A DNA stretch of 64,000 bases from Sphagnum magellanicum (lineage: Eukaryota; Streptophyta; Sphagnopsida; Sphagnales; Sphagnaceae). The notes under the pieces are model-generated. The model saw only the letters and a program-made list of their open reading frames with translations, had not been told where the DNA came from and made no database searches. Position 1 is the first letter of the stretch; each line of letters starts with the position of its first letter. A program made the translations under genes and the position numbers. Of the stretch, positions 13,901 through 24,942 are shown one piece after another. Location: NCBI GenBank assembly GCA_021904315.1, contig CM038908.1, positions 24,014,501 to 24,078,500 on the forward strand. Reading direction: 5' to 3'.

Positions 13901-14987
13901 GAGAGAGTGTGTGTTTGGTATTGACCAGAATAAAAACCCATTGCCACAATGAAGAAGACAAATAACTACCTTCAAGCAATCATCACTGTAAGGTGCATCA
14001 GGTGCAACAATTCTCATGATTTCACTGATACAGAGTGCCACGAGCACCCCAACATCCTTATCTTTATGACCCAACAGAGTCGGGTCCACAAGCGCATCTG
14101 AACATCCCTTCATAGCAAAGATTGTGCTCGGTGGCGGTGACTGCTCCACATCTTCAAGCATGCTTGCAGCTTGCTGTGTACATCATAAAGTTCAAAAAAT
14201 CATCAGCAAATAGAGCAACCCCACTGATGCACTGTACAGCAAATTTGGGATGAAGAAAAGTCAAAACATGCTGGTTTGGCTCAGCAAAATAGTTTGGCCC
14301 AGCATTTTTGCACATGGTGCTGAGGCAGCTGCCAAAAAGGTGCAGCAAAGCCAAACACCTGCTGCTGCTGAATGGCTAGACTGTCTGATTGGTCCAGGTG
14401 GGTTGCTATTATGTAGTAGCCTCTCAGCCTTTTGCAGTTTTATGGGTGTGGTTGGGAAAAAAGAAAAAACTAATCTTGGATGTGAGCACTACTGTTGCAG
14501 GGCCACATGCTGAGCACATGGGTGGAGATGCAATTAGGGAAAGAAAGGGAAAAATAGAATAGTAAGGTGATAGATCATTCATAGCTGCCAATCAGGTTTT
14601 TTTAATCTCTTCAACACCTACATTCTTTCAAACCAATTACAATTCAATGCTCAAGGAAAGAAATCAATTCGAAATCTGCAACTACAAAACCTTTCCCAAC
14701 CAGCCAGGGCAACGACCAGCAGGCAGTGGGAATCACAGGAACCCTAGAAATGGAAACAACAAAGAGCAGCAGCTTTGGAGCAGCATTAGAGACAGAAAGA
14801 ATTTGGTTATTGCGGTGAGAAAAGTAGTGTGCTCTGGAAAGGAAAATTGTGTTCTCTCCAAGAAAGAAAGAAGAAAAGATTTTGGGAGTATTACCGGTAA
14901 GAGGTTCATGAGATCTTCTTTGGATTGTGCATTGGCGAGTTTCTTGCCGATGTCTGTCAAGTCCAACTCCCTTTGCTTCGACATCAT
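1912..14987 (-). CDS. PDS5: PDS5 sister chromatid cohesion protein, long HEAT form with a giant AT-hook/acidic exon and Tudor domain
   Basis: Twenty-one exons on the minus strand: 14987-14895, 14173-13970, 13839-13658, 13380-13254, 12959-12738, 12449-12230, 12024-11879, 11633-11476, 11171-11019, 10743-10695, 10365-10174, 9896-9714, 9290-9127, 8887-8767, 8650-4496, 4327-4242, 3952-3901, 3659-3583, 2626-2412, 2250-2117, 1947-1912. All phases agree; the total of 6,969 nt gives 2,322 residues. Residues 1-738 are HEAT repeats that follow plant PDS5A/B in order (EQSPPPST, APDAPYSDD, VAKVRSCVVMLD, FDDGVRITAI, HWVAFFSTFDEQDK, LLDPSTSIAHA). The C-terminal half of the usual HEAT array is absent. Residues 739-2123 come from one exon rich in E, D and K, with RGRPKGS-type AT-hooks and tandem repeats. 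A Tudor domain follows (IKVWWPLDRR, FYKGEVISYDAKKKRHK, VLYDDGEQEILDL), then a basic/acidic tail. PDS5 binds cohesin and controls cohesion in the nucleus; this role is inferred from the family. The start may be the second ATG at 14,984, or an in-frame codon further upstream. Confidence 0.93.
5990..6196 (-). repeat. Second in-frame repeat in the PDS5 exon, 69 bp x 3
   Basis: Three nearly identical 23-residue units of the form KDEEEGDGGVVPQKPDTQED lie in tandem, differing by K/N, D/G and T/A changes. The unit length is a multiple of three, so the frame is kept. It lies C-terminal to the 21-residue array in the same exon and extends the acidic linker. Confidence 0.88.
6385..7255 (-). repeat. In-frame minisatellite, 63/54-bp units, 14-15 copies (21/18-residue protein repeat)
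   Basis: The protein repeat has the form LEKQDADETNKVTTEGTEGSG. About 14-15 units can be counted by DADET or its variants. Most are 63 bp (21 residues); at least four lack a TEG step and are 54 bp (18 residues), so frame is always kept. Two neighbouring pairs share the same variants (TEGIEGSGL with THNV), showing a two-unit duplication. The edge units are diverged (DAGET, DADAAN), as expected for an array growing from its centre. Confidence 0.92.
9621..9645. repeat. Short interstitial telomere-type repeat (CCCTAAA)
   Basis: About three and a half copies of the plant telomere unit CCCTAAA lie inside the PDS5 intron between the exons at 9,290 and 9,714. The tract is too short to be a chromosome end. 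It could be a relic of break repair or a telo-box-like element. Confidence 0.8.
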
Positions 14988-15560
14988 GCATGCATGCAGG
15001 CAGGCATGCACACACACTGGTGGTAGTGGGTTGTGCTTTTTGAATATAAAAAAAGAGAAGAAGATAGGTTTTACAAAGAGCTCTAAAGCCTAGAGGACCC
15101 ACAGAAGAAACAATCAAAAACCACCAGCAGCTGCAGCAGCGAAAACAACGACTCCTTTCTTCCTCTTCTTCTTCTTCTTCTTCTTCAATGGCGCTCCTGC
15201 TTCTTCTTCTTTTTATGCTTCACTACGTCAAGACAACAAACGAACCCATCACGGTCGTTGTTTCCAAATCTCTTGTTCATGTGGGCAAACGCAAAACATC
15301 TCCACACCGCCAAAAGATTTCCATTTTCTCTCTTTCTTTTTTTGTTTTGTCCCTGTGCCAAAAACAGCCTCCAAAACGCAGTTGTGGGGTCAATGGGTAT
15401 TTGCGAAAAAAACAGAATTCACAAGAGCAGCAAGTGTACAAAGGCTTCAACGATTCCCATGGCACCCTGAAACACCACCACAAAAACCTTGCCGAGAGCG
15501 ACGACGCAACGACGACAGACAGCGCTCGGGACTGCGCTCGGGCCAAGGAAGAAAGGACCC
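14988..15560 (-). promoter_or_regulatory. PDS5 upstream region with (GAA)n leader
   Basis: Directly upstream of the PDS5 start on the minus strand. It holds a GAA-type microsatellite (TTC on the plus strand, about 15,162-15,187) and a purine-rich stretch typical of plant 5' leaders. An in-frame open stretch runs upstream of the chosen ATG from about 15,017, so an upstream start cannot be excluded. No clear TATA box was identified. Open frames in this stretch show no recognizable domain. Confidence 0.45.
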
Positions 15561-15584
15561 AGCGCGAGAGAGAGAAGAACAACA

Positions 15585-16600
15585 TGGTAGGTAGGTAAAA
15601 ACTTGGTTGGTAGGTAGGTAAAAGCTTGGTTGGTAGGTAGGTAAAAATTTGGTAGGTAGGTAGGTAATTGTTTTTCCAATTTTTTAATAATTCTTTTTTC
15701 CCTTTTTTTTCCCCCTCTCTATCTTTTAATTGCTAGGTAGGTAATAAGTAATAAATAACTTAAAGTCAGTAGGTAACTTCAGTAGGTAGGTAAGTAATTT
15801 GTGGTGGTAGCATCACTTACCTACCTACTTATCTTTTACCCCCAATCTTTTTTTTCTTTTTACACTTTTTTTTTCTCTTTTTTTTTTTTAATCTCTAGGT
15901 TAATAATTACCTTAAGTTGGTAGATAACTTAAATAGGTAGGTAAGTAATTTGTCATTGTAATATCATTTACCTACCTACCTACACTCCAATATATAATTA
16001 GTTATATTCCAAGGATTAAGTATTTACTATTTTTATTTTTATTTCCCATTTTCACCTTTTCTCTTTCCACCTTTTACTCGTTAGGTTACTTTTAACCTAG
16101 TAGGTAGGTAGGTAAGTAACTTGGGCTTCATCATGTTGCTACACATGACAATCAACTAATGAAAAAAATTGAATTCATTTTGTTAAAATTAAGTTTTCAT
16201 TCAAATGAAAATATTGGATAAACTTTGCATGCAACTTGAATTGAATTTAAATTCATGAATATAAAATATAATTAATTGAATTTAAATTCAATTGGATTCA
16301 GATTGAATTCAAGTTCAATTGAAGAGAAATGGGATACAAATTTTTTTGCAAAATAAAATTTTAAAAATTTCTATGATTATGGTTTTTTTTTTTTTAAAAA
16401 AAAACTTTGAAAAGACTTAGATTTGGAATATGAATAAATTTTTTCTCCTTTTCTCCACAAGAGCTTTTGAGAATTATTTTGTATTGAAAATCAATCTTAA
16501 GGTATGATAATGCACTTTGGAATTGGTAGGTTAAAACCTTAAGCTAGTAGGTAGGTAAGTATTTTGTGGGTTGTATCAATTATTTACCCACCTACTTTCC
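15585..16600. repeat. Cluster of GTAGGTAGGTAAGT palindromes and (GGTA)n tracts
   Basis: The cluster begins with GGTA-repeat runs at 15,590-15,666. Three fold-back units follow. In 15,781-15,829 the arms AGTAGGTAGGTAAGT are a perfect 15-bp inverted repeat with a 19-nt spacer. In 15,934-15,978 the arms are TAGGTAGGTAA with a 23-nt spacer. In 16,546-16,596 the arms are 14 of 16 matched with a 19-nt spacer. A left arm alone occurs at about 16,100. Each unit is preceded by a 'taggtta..ttaa' segment, so whole units are repeated. No coding potential. Confidence 0.8.
16147..16335. repeat. Dispersed repeat copy A (partner at 38,467)
   Basis: The segment with 'atcaactaatg', 'attaagtt', 'aaaatattg' and 'gcatgcaacttgaattgaatt' matches 38,467-38,650 in the same orientation. 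A second matching block follows in both (aattcaattggattca). This is a copy of the same interspersed element 22 kb away, not simple AT-rich chance. Confidence 0.7.
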
Positions 16601-19600
16601 AATTTAAATTACATTCCAAGGATTAGCCACCTTTTAGGACATTTTTCCCATGTAATATTTACATTCCAAAGATTAGTTTATATATATTTTTCCAAATAAT
16701 ATTTACATTCCAAAGATTAGAATGAAAAGAAAAAGGATTTTATTATATTTTTAATGATAACCTTTCTTAAGGTAAATCTAAATATTAAAGAAAGGATAAA
16801 TTTACTTATTTTCCCATAATATTCTCCTCCTTTCTCTAAGTAAATATAATTATTAAAGAAATAATTTGATCATTTTCTCACAATTTTCCCCCCTTTTGTC
16901 TAGGTAAATTTAATGATTTAAGAAAGAACTTTCTACATTTCCCCAATATTTTCCCCATTTTTCTTTCCAACTTTTCATTGCTAGGTTAACTTTAAAGTAA
17001 AGTTCAATGGTTTTTATGTTTCAAGTCTTCTAACAAAAATGCATAAGTCTAAAAATTAGAAGTTTTTCAAAACCATTCCAAATTTCCCATCTTTGAAAAC
17101 GTTAACATAAACATTTAGAAATAATTTTGAAGCGTTTTTGAAAATATTAAACATCAAAATTTCATCAAAATTTTCATTATGATACACATTTTATATGCAT
17201 GTGATTTTCATTCAACAAAAGCATGCATTAAAATTAGTCTTTGATATAGGCATGTAATAATAAAGTCATTTGTAAGCCAAAATCCCTATGTAATTTAGGT
17301 ACATGCTAAAATTGTTGTAGAAATTTAAATTGAAATATAACCACTTAGGACAAACTTTTGCATGTGTTAAAATTATATTTTTTAGGTTGCAAAAATGCAA
17401 AAACTAGAACAAACAAAATCACTTATTGTATTGAAATAATCATAAGCTCACCCAAGTCATAAACTCATGATCCAACCCTAATTTTGCAAATGAGTGACAA
17501 TATGTTAGTGTTGTGAGTAACAATGCTAATTTCAATTACCAAACAATTTTTTGGAATATCTTTATCAAATGGAAGCAAGTTAAAAGTTTGATAAGAAATG
17601 AAACCAAATGCAAATCCATGATATGAAAATGGCCAAAAAAAGTGGAATGATCACATGGACAAAGTGGAAATGTTTGTAATAATTCAATGAAGATGACTAT
17701 TGATGAACTTTTTTAATCAATTGTTATTATTAATTTATTGTTTCATCACATTGACTAGAATTTATACATTTTAATTTTGGAACTTTTTTGTCATCCAAAA
17801 AAATGGCAAAATATGTATAAATTTTCATCCAATTTATGTCAAAAACAACAAGCAATCATACCAAATTGTTTATGTTAACATAGGTTCATTTTGTCCACCT
17901 GTATAAGTAATGATAGATATTTAATAATTTTAAAATTGGCAAAAGTAAATCTAAATTACACATATTTGTTTATAACCTTTTTAATATTATTGAATTGTGG
18001 TCATTCATTTTGAAATCTCAATCATAATGTCCCCCCTTGCACACCCCTTTTCCCAAAATATTTTTTATTTTATAATTTAGGCAAATTTGCCTTCCTCTTT
18101 TGAAGATTAAAAAAAAAAAAAAAAAAAGACCTTCGACCATTTTTGAATCCTTTTACGTAAAGAAGTGTAACAACGAATTTTTATGAAAATACAAAAAGCA
18201 CATGTGCATGCTAGATTTCATAAATATACAAAAATGAAAACACAAAGGATGAATTAATTGACAAAATGTCTCAATGAATTTGGCACTTTGTTATAGATCC
18301 ATTAACATGACCTTGAAAACTTGCCATTAAGAGGAAAGGGCGGTTAAAGTATTTTGAAACAAAAATGATGCACAATCAAATCATGGTTTCATATAAATTA
18401 TAAAGTTCATTACACCCTGAATTTAATTATAAACAATTATTGTTCTCCTCTTTATAATATATTTTGTAGTTCCTTGTGAAAGCTATGTTAAAATGGTTAA
18501 AATGTGAAAGTCCCAAAATTGTTAAGTTATGACTTTCAATTTTGCCAAAGGGTGCAATCATGTTAATAGGAGCCAAAAGCAATCATAACCACTGTTTAAT
18601 TTTGTGTTTTTTACACCAAATTCTTTTTAAATAATTTAATTTTGAAATAAATAAATTTTTTTCTACATTATCAAATTTAATATCTTATTCTAAAAATGTC
18701 CAAAATATGAAATTATATCACTAACATTTTGACCTTCAAAAGTAGTGTAATGTCCATGTAATCATTGTTTTTAAACAATAAAATGACTTATAAATGGACT
18801 TGAATTTTTTTGAAAATGACATATATTTTTGGCGAAATTTTAACACAAACCTTAACAAAATAGTACAAAGAAAATTTTAAAAATTTTAAAAGATTTTTTT
18901 GAAGAGTATTTTTCGAAAATATTTTTAAAATATTCCCTAAAAAACAGTCACCTAAATGGGTGGTAGTGGTTCTAATTAACATGTTTGCACCCCAAATTAT
19001 GACTTTCACAATTTTGAGAGTTGATACCTTCATCATATTTGATCCAAATTGATCAATTTAAAGGTTTATATAATAGTTTTTTGAAAGATCTTTTCAATGT
19101 TATATCAAATTCTTCAATCACAAATGATTGAATCCTTAAATTTTATCATTTAAATGGTTGAAAATCACTTTGGTAGTTTGATTCCTTACCATTCAAATGG
19201 CAAAAATTTATATTACAAATCTTTGTTTTGAAAATGTAACCCCATTTTACTATATTATTTTTCGAAACATTTTTAGTAATCTAAATAAGGTTCAACTTGA
19301 AAAGGTTTGGTTTTCAAACCTTGGTCCAAAAATTTGAAACACCTTGAAATTTCCAATTCCCAAAATGAAAGTTCAACTTGTGAATTTTAGGAATGCTTCC
19401 TCTTGATTTTCACAAATTCACTTCAAATGGGAATATGAACTTGAACATTCTTACATTCACTTTAGGATTCAATCCTTTGTTGATCAATTTGATTATAACT
19501 AAGAAGCCATCAAAACTCTTTTATTCCAAAAGTGACATTTTGTTCCCCATCTGTAGAGTTGATGATGCACCCATGTTAAAATCATGACCAATTTTGTGCA

Positions 19601-22600
19601 ATTATTAAAAACAAGGATAGACCCATGGCAATTATAAACTTGAAAATATATATACACTTACCCATTTAGGGTCAAAAAAGTTTTTAACCAAAGATCCTAA
19701 GAACTTTTGGAGGTCAAAGGGCAAGGAAACCTTGTGTCCCAAAGAACAATTGGTTTTGGAAAAGTCATGCCTTTCTTTGAATTCTAATTAGGCTTCACAA
19801 AAATTACGGTTGGTTCTTTCATGAAGGAGTGTGTGTTATAAGAGACAAGCACATGAATGGCACATACATAACATTTCATCTTGATTTTGGAAAAAAAAAA
19901 TCCCTTTTTTTTGGGATTTGATCCTTATTATTTTATGATGAAAAGGTTTGGTGTAAAACTATTGACCAAAAGACAACATGTGTGATTTCAATTATGATAA
20001 TAACATTCATGCTTCATGGGTTAGGTCTTTATAAGTTTTTTGTTTAAAAATAAAATTCATCCCTTTTGTTGCTTTTAGGAATTTTGAATACACCAACATT
20101 GAACACACATGTTACTTCTTCCTCTTGTTTTGATTTGTACAAGTGGTGCATTGGGTGCAAAAGTTAAATTTAATGATTTTCTTTTGTTATTTGATATTCG
20201 TTTTGTATTGAATTTTTGTGTGCATGAATGTTGTCCTCTTGTTGATCATGTGAATAGTGTAGGTGATCTAATGAGACCATAAAATCAAAGAAAATGATTG
20301 TTATTTTTTGTTTCAAGAGGATGGAAATGATCATACATGGATGGAAATAGCTACTTGTATGCAAGAATGTATTGGCAGGTGTTACACATGTGAGGTGTGA
20401 ACTTTTTATATGAATTATTATTTATATGTTTCAATTTTAATTTTGTTGTCATGTGATGTTCAAACAATGGTGAGAAGTTTCTAGAGATGGATCCACCTAG
20501 GAATATATGAAATTTTTGACTTTCAAATTCATGGGAAACATCACACATTTTATTAGGTCAATTTTCTTATGGAGTTTGAGGAAATGGTGATGTTAAATTT
20601 TTGCACGTCTAGTGTTGTTTTGTCAAGAAAAAAACATAAATATTGTTAGGTGTAGGATGGTTAAACTTTAATGGTCATTGTGAACTAAGTGCCCTTTGAT
20701 TTAGAAAAAAAACCTTACATAACAAAATGGCATGGATGGAACCCATCCATAAGAAGTACAAGGCAAATAAAAGCCCAAAAACACATGTCATGAACACACA
20801 TAATAATCAAGACACCACTAATATACTAAAAAAATAAAAGACCATAAGCTAAAAAGGTGTTGTTGGTGACAAATGGGTTAATGGCAAAGATACACTAATT
20901 GTGATGTGTGGAAGAGATGATAAATGCCTCCCAAGTGCAAAAACACACTAAAAATTTGTTATGGCTTGTGCACATTAAAAGGCTATGGACACATGTTGAT
21001 AATAATAAAAAATAAACATCACAAGAATTAAAGAGGATTGCTAATGATGGGCTAGAGTGGCATGAACAAAATAAGTAAAAAAAAGGTCAAAACATGAATG
21101 AAAACAACCATAAGTCTCTATGGTAAGGGGAATGAAGTTGTTTTTTGATGCACACTCTATATATGATCATCTTTTCTCCTAAGTAGCAATTGTCATTGCA
21201 TGTGCTATTGTGAATGATGCATGTTGTACCATATCCAAGCAAGTCAGATTAGCTATGACAATGTCCACTAAGGTCCAAAAGCCATTTTCGATGATTATAA
21301 TATCAACTCATTATCGAGTGTGGCAAGGGAAAATGCAGGTAACCTTTTTTTATATGTGTGTTCCACTCTCCAAAGCAATAGTTGTGACAATATTTCGAAG
21401 AATATTGTGGGTTGGAATGTAATCACTTTCATATGGGCACCGAAGTAAGTGGATACCTAAACCATCAATGGTCGTCCATATTAACAACATGAAAGATGTG
21501 CAATAGTAGGATGTGGGAAGCTAAGGTGGGTATGTAATGTTGTAAGGAAATGAACAAAAAACAAACACATTGCAGGTGTGGTAGGACGGGTTAATAACTA
21601 AATGCCCATAGCTAGACCTACATAACATCGAAAATGTGTTCATGTGACATTTGAAGGGAACATCTATTAGAAGTGTGGCAAACTTTTGCTTGTGTAAGTA
21701 GTTCGAAAAAAAACTTGAAAGTGAAAATATGATTATACTACAAGACTTTCAAAGGGAGGGACTTGAGAATAGACAACTTGGAATAATAAAACTTAGGTAT
21801 CCCATACTACCAACTTGAAAGGAAAAAGGTGCCATTTTTGACATGTGCCATCACATGGAAAAAAAGAGGTGATTATCTAGTTGGAAATGAGTGATACATG
21901 CAAAAAATGATCATTGCCCAACATCTCAAAAAGATAGGAGCAACAAGTCAAACCATTGATGGAAGGCCAAATCCTCTTGAAGAAATAGGTAAAACAATTT
22001 GATGATGAGCTAAATGACCCACTGTAGTGTTGAAAGATCTTGCACCCTATAATTTTTATCACATAGTTATGATACATGAATCAAATTTCACGTAATGCTA
22101 CAGAATATTTAAAGATAGAAATATGGTACACAATAAATAACTTGGGCACTACACATAACAAAATGAAAACATTGCTAAAGTTGTTTGTGGATCTACAAAC
22201 ATAGGGAGGTTCATTATGGTGTTGAAATCCTCTTAAAGTGCTTCTAGAACAAAAGATGCCACAAATGACATAGAGCCCATTAGTGCATCTAAAATATGAA
22301 AACATATGTTATATGTAAATTTTTTTGATGAAAGTGATTTGGATGGGTTTAACCCTTGTGGAGACTAAACTACACATTTTGTCAATTAAATGGAAAATCC
22401 TAATGTGGCAAACATCACCTATAAATGTTAAAAAAAAAAAAAACAAGTACCGCATTTGAAACATGACCAACAATATGCCTATCATTGGCAAATGAAAAAC
22501 AAACACACGTAAGGTGGATTATTGTAATAGGCTAGAAACCATGAAAATGTGTCAAAACAAACAACGCTTTGCCCAAAAGATCCCCATGTTGTGTATTACA

Positions 22601-24050
22601 TTTTAACGAAATGATTATGGGATCCTTGTGTTGAGAAGCTCATGAGAAATATAGTGGGGATGGACATGCATAAAATCGTTAGGCAAATGGGAAAGTATTG
22701 ATAAAAGATCATAACTTTTGAAAAATGGTTGTTTATGATACAAAATTGAAAACATTATGGATGATCACTTGTAATACCACCTAATCTAGATGCAAATCCA
22801 GAATAACGTGAACCCCATGGATCACTGTTTCACACATGCCTTGTGTTATCAAACCAAATTGATGAAATTAAAATGTTTTGCAAATGTATCATTAAACTAA
22901 ATGACAAATGTGCAAACGACTAATTATTGATGACCTTTTCAATCACGATGATGCCTTTGATCTCCACTTCATTGATCTTACCATTTTAGTAGCCACATTT
23001 ATGTTAATAATAAAATGTTTAAATAGTTGTCCAAAATGATAACAAATCTTATGAGAACTTGAAATCGGAAAATAAAATGTGAGTGTTGGAGAAAGTGGTT
23101 TTATGGACAAGCAATCTAGACTTATTTGATGTCAAAATGGTGTGTTTGGTTTCAAATTTTATAATTACAAAATATATGAACCGTGTTGAATGAAAACATT
23201 TTGATGATCCTTTCATGAAATTGTTATTATGGTTGTCTTTTGTAAGTCTTTGAACAAGTGTATAATTCTTTTATTACAAACATGTTGATTTTTTATTTTT
23301 TTGGCCCAAGGTACATGTGATGCAAGAGAATATTTTTAATCAACCTCTTCTAATTTACATAATGTCAAATTTGAAAAAATAATTCCACAAGTGAAAAAAA
23401 CTTACTAATAATCACAACTTATAACCATTAATTATTATTCTTAATGTGACTTGACGTTCTTTAGGCTAAATAGCCATTAAATATAAACATTTATTTTTGG
23501 ATCCAAATATCCTTCCTTAAGAAGAAAAAAATTTCTTATGCCTACATAAAGACCCACTCCAAATGTTTAAAGTGTAATTGAAGGTATGCTTTGCCCTCCA
23601 AAAAAAAAATCACCGTCAACAATTTAAAGTGTCATGGTAAAAGACCCTTACTAGAGGTCAAAATCCGCATTAAAGAGAAAATCCGTAAAGTCCCCAGCAT
23701 TAATAACATTAATGGCGATTGTCCTAGGTGGGCTACTGCAATCGGCGACCTAGGAGTTGTGCCTAGGTCTAGATATGGCTAATTTCATAAAAATCACAAA
23801 GCTAGATATGGCTAATTTCCATAAAAATCACAAAGCTTTCATGTTTTTGTTTTCCCCCTCATTTTACGCCCCAAAAAAATGTGAAAATTCGCCCAAAAGG
23901 AAAAAAAAACACTGCCACTAACCTTTAAATCATTATTCTGAATTAATTTATTTTATTCCAAAAAAACGTAATTATATCATGGTCTCCATGTTCATTCATT
24001 CATTTATTCATTAATTCATCCAGTAACCACTTTATGCTCAATCATTCTTC
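16600..24050. other. AT-rich gene-free stretch, probably decayed transposon DNA
   Basis: No gene can be supported. The stretch is very AT-rich and CG dinucleotides look rare by eye. Open frames are short on both strands. 'ttacattccaa(a/g)gattag' recurs at about 16,612, 16,661 and 16,704. A 33/34-bp direct duplication lies at 23,769-23,835. The 20,700-22,900 part is slightly richer in G and could hold a heavily decayed coding element, but no family can be named with confidence. Confidence 0.55.
23769..23835. repeat. Direct tandem duplication of 33/34 bp
   Basis: The block beginning ctagatatggctaattt and ending aatcacaaag occurs twice back to back, differing by one inserted base. This is a recent local duplication in non-coding DNA. 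Confidence 0.85.
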
Positions 24051-24089
24051 ACTTGTTCCGATATATCCACCCCTACAAGGTCATCCAAA

Positions 24090-24942
24090 TTTCATCCATT
24101 CACCAAAAAATCGGCCCTGAGCTCACTCCCCAGGGACCGAAGGAAACCGGGCGACCGAAGGTAAGAGCAACCGACCGACAGAAGGGAACGAGGGAGCGAC
24201 CGAGATAGGGAGCGAAGGAACGAGCGAGCGCGAAGGAACGAGAGAGAGAGCGCGCGCGAAGGAACGAGCGAGCGCCGGCCCCGAAAATCACGGCCAAAAG
24301 GAAACCCCAGGTATGTCTCCAGGCACATCATCATCATCCACGGCCCTTATTGTTGTGTCAGGTAGCTGATGAAGAAGAAAGAAGGGCGGAATTATTGAGC
24401 CATTTCACTGTTAATGCCGCTCTCTGTCTCTTGTGCTGAGTGAGTGACTAAGTGAGTGAATGAGGGAGTGAGTCGAGCGTCGTCGTCGTCGTCGTCGTCG
24501 TCATTCGCCATAGTTGCATTATTATTATTACCTATCCCACAGTAGTCCCTCTCTGTTGCTTTTGGTATTAGAGTAATAAGTATTGAAAATCAAGTTCCTG
24601 TCCATTATTGTAAGTGCCAGGAACACCAAACAATCAGCGTCTGTTTGTTGTTTCTGCAAATGCAGGAATCGCACACTCTCTCTTGTTGCTTTGTTTGCAT
24701 TCTAGCATAGAACAATATCTCTCTTTTCCCGCTCTATGATCTACTATTGCTGTGGCGTGTTGTTTTTTGACGCGGTGTGGAAGATCCCGGAAGCCAGGCA
24801 GCAAGCAAGCAAGAAGAACAGTTTTGACGTGGTCTGGAAGATCCCGGAATCGAACCAGCAGCAAACAAGAACAGTTTTGAAGTGGTGTGGAAGATCGCGA
24901 AAACAAAGCAGCAAGCAAGAAAGAAGAACAGCAGTAGCAGCT
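24090..24942 (+). promoter_or_regulatory. GC-rich promoter and leader region of the GPI-anchored protein gene
   Basis: This is a sharp change from AT-rich DNA to a GC- and CG-rich patch (24,110-24,300) built of 'cgaaggaacgagcgagcg' type repeats. A strong splice-donor-like CAG/GTATGT at 24,310/24,311 suggests a 5' UTR intron. A (CGT)n microsatellite lies at about 24,477-24,502. The leader just before the ATG is a triplicated segment, given separately. Confidence 0.5.
24766..24935 (+). repeat. Three tandem ~56-bp repeats in the 5' leader of the GPI-anchored protein gene
   Basis: The block 'ttttgacg(c)ggtgtggaagatc' followed by 'ccgga..cagcaagcaag' and 'aagaacag' occurs three times, at about 24,766, 24,822 and 24,876. 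It ends eight bases before the chosen ATG at 24,943. A long open frame through the repeat is in another frame and is not coding. Confidence 0.75.

Noticed and set aside
20880-22900. Possible decayed pentatricopeptide-repeat copy
   Set aside because: Scattered matches such as KCGKL were seen, but stops are very frequent, neither strand gives a continuous pattern, and the signal is too weak to call.
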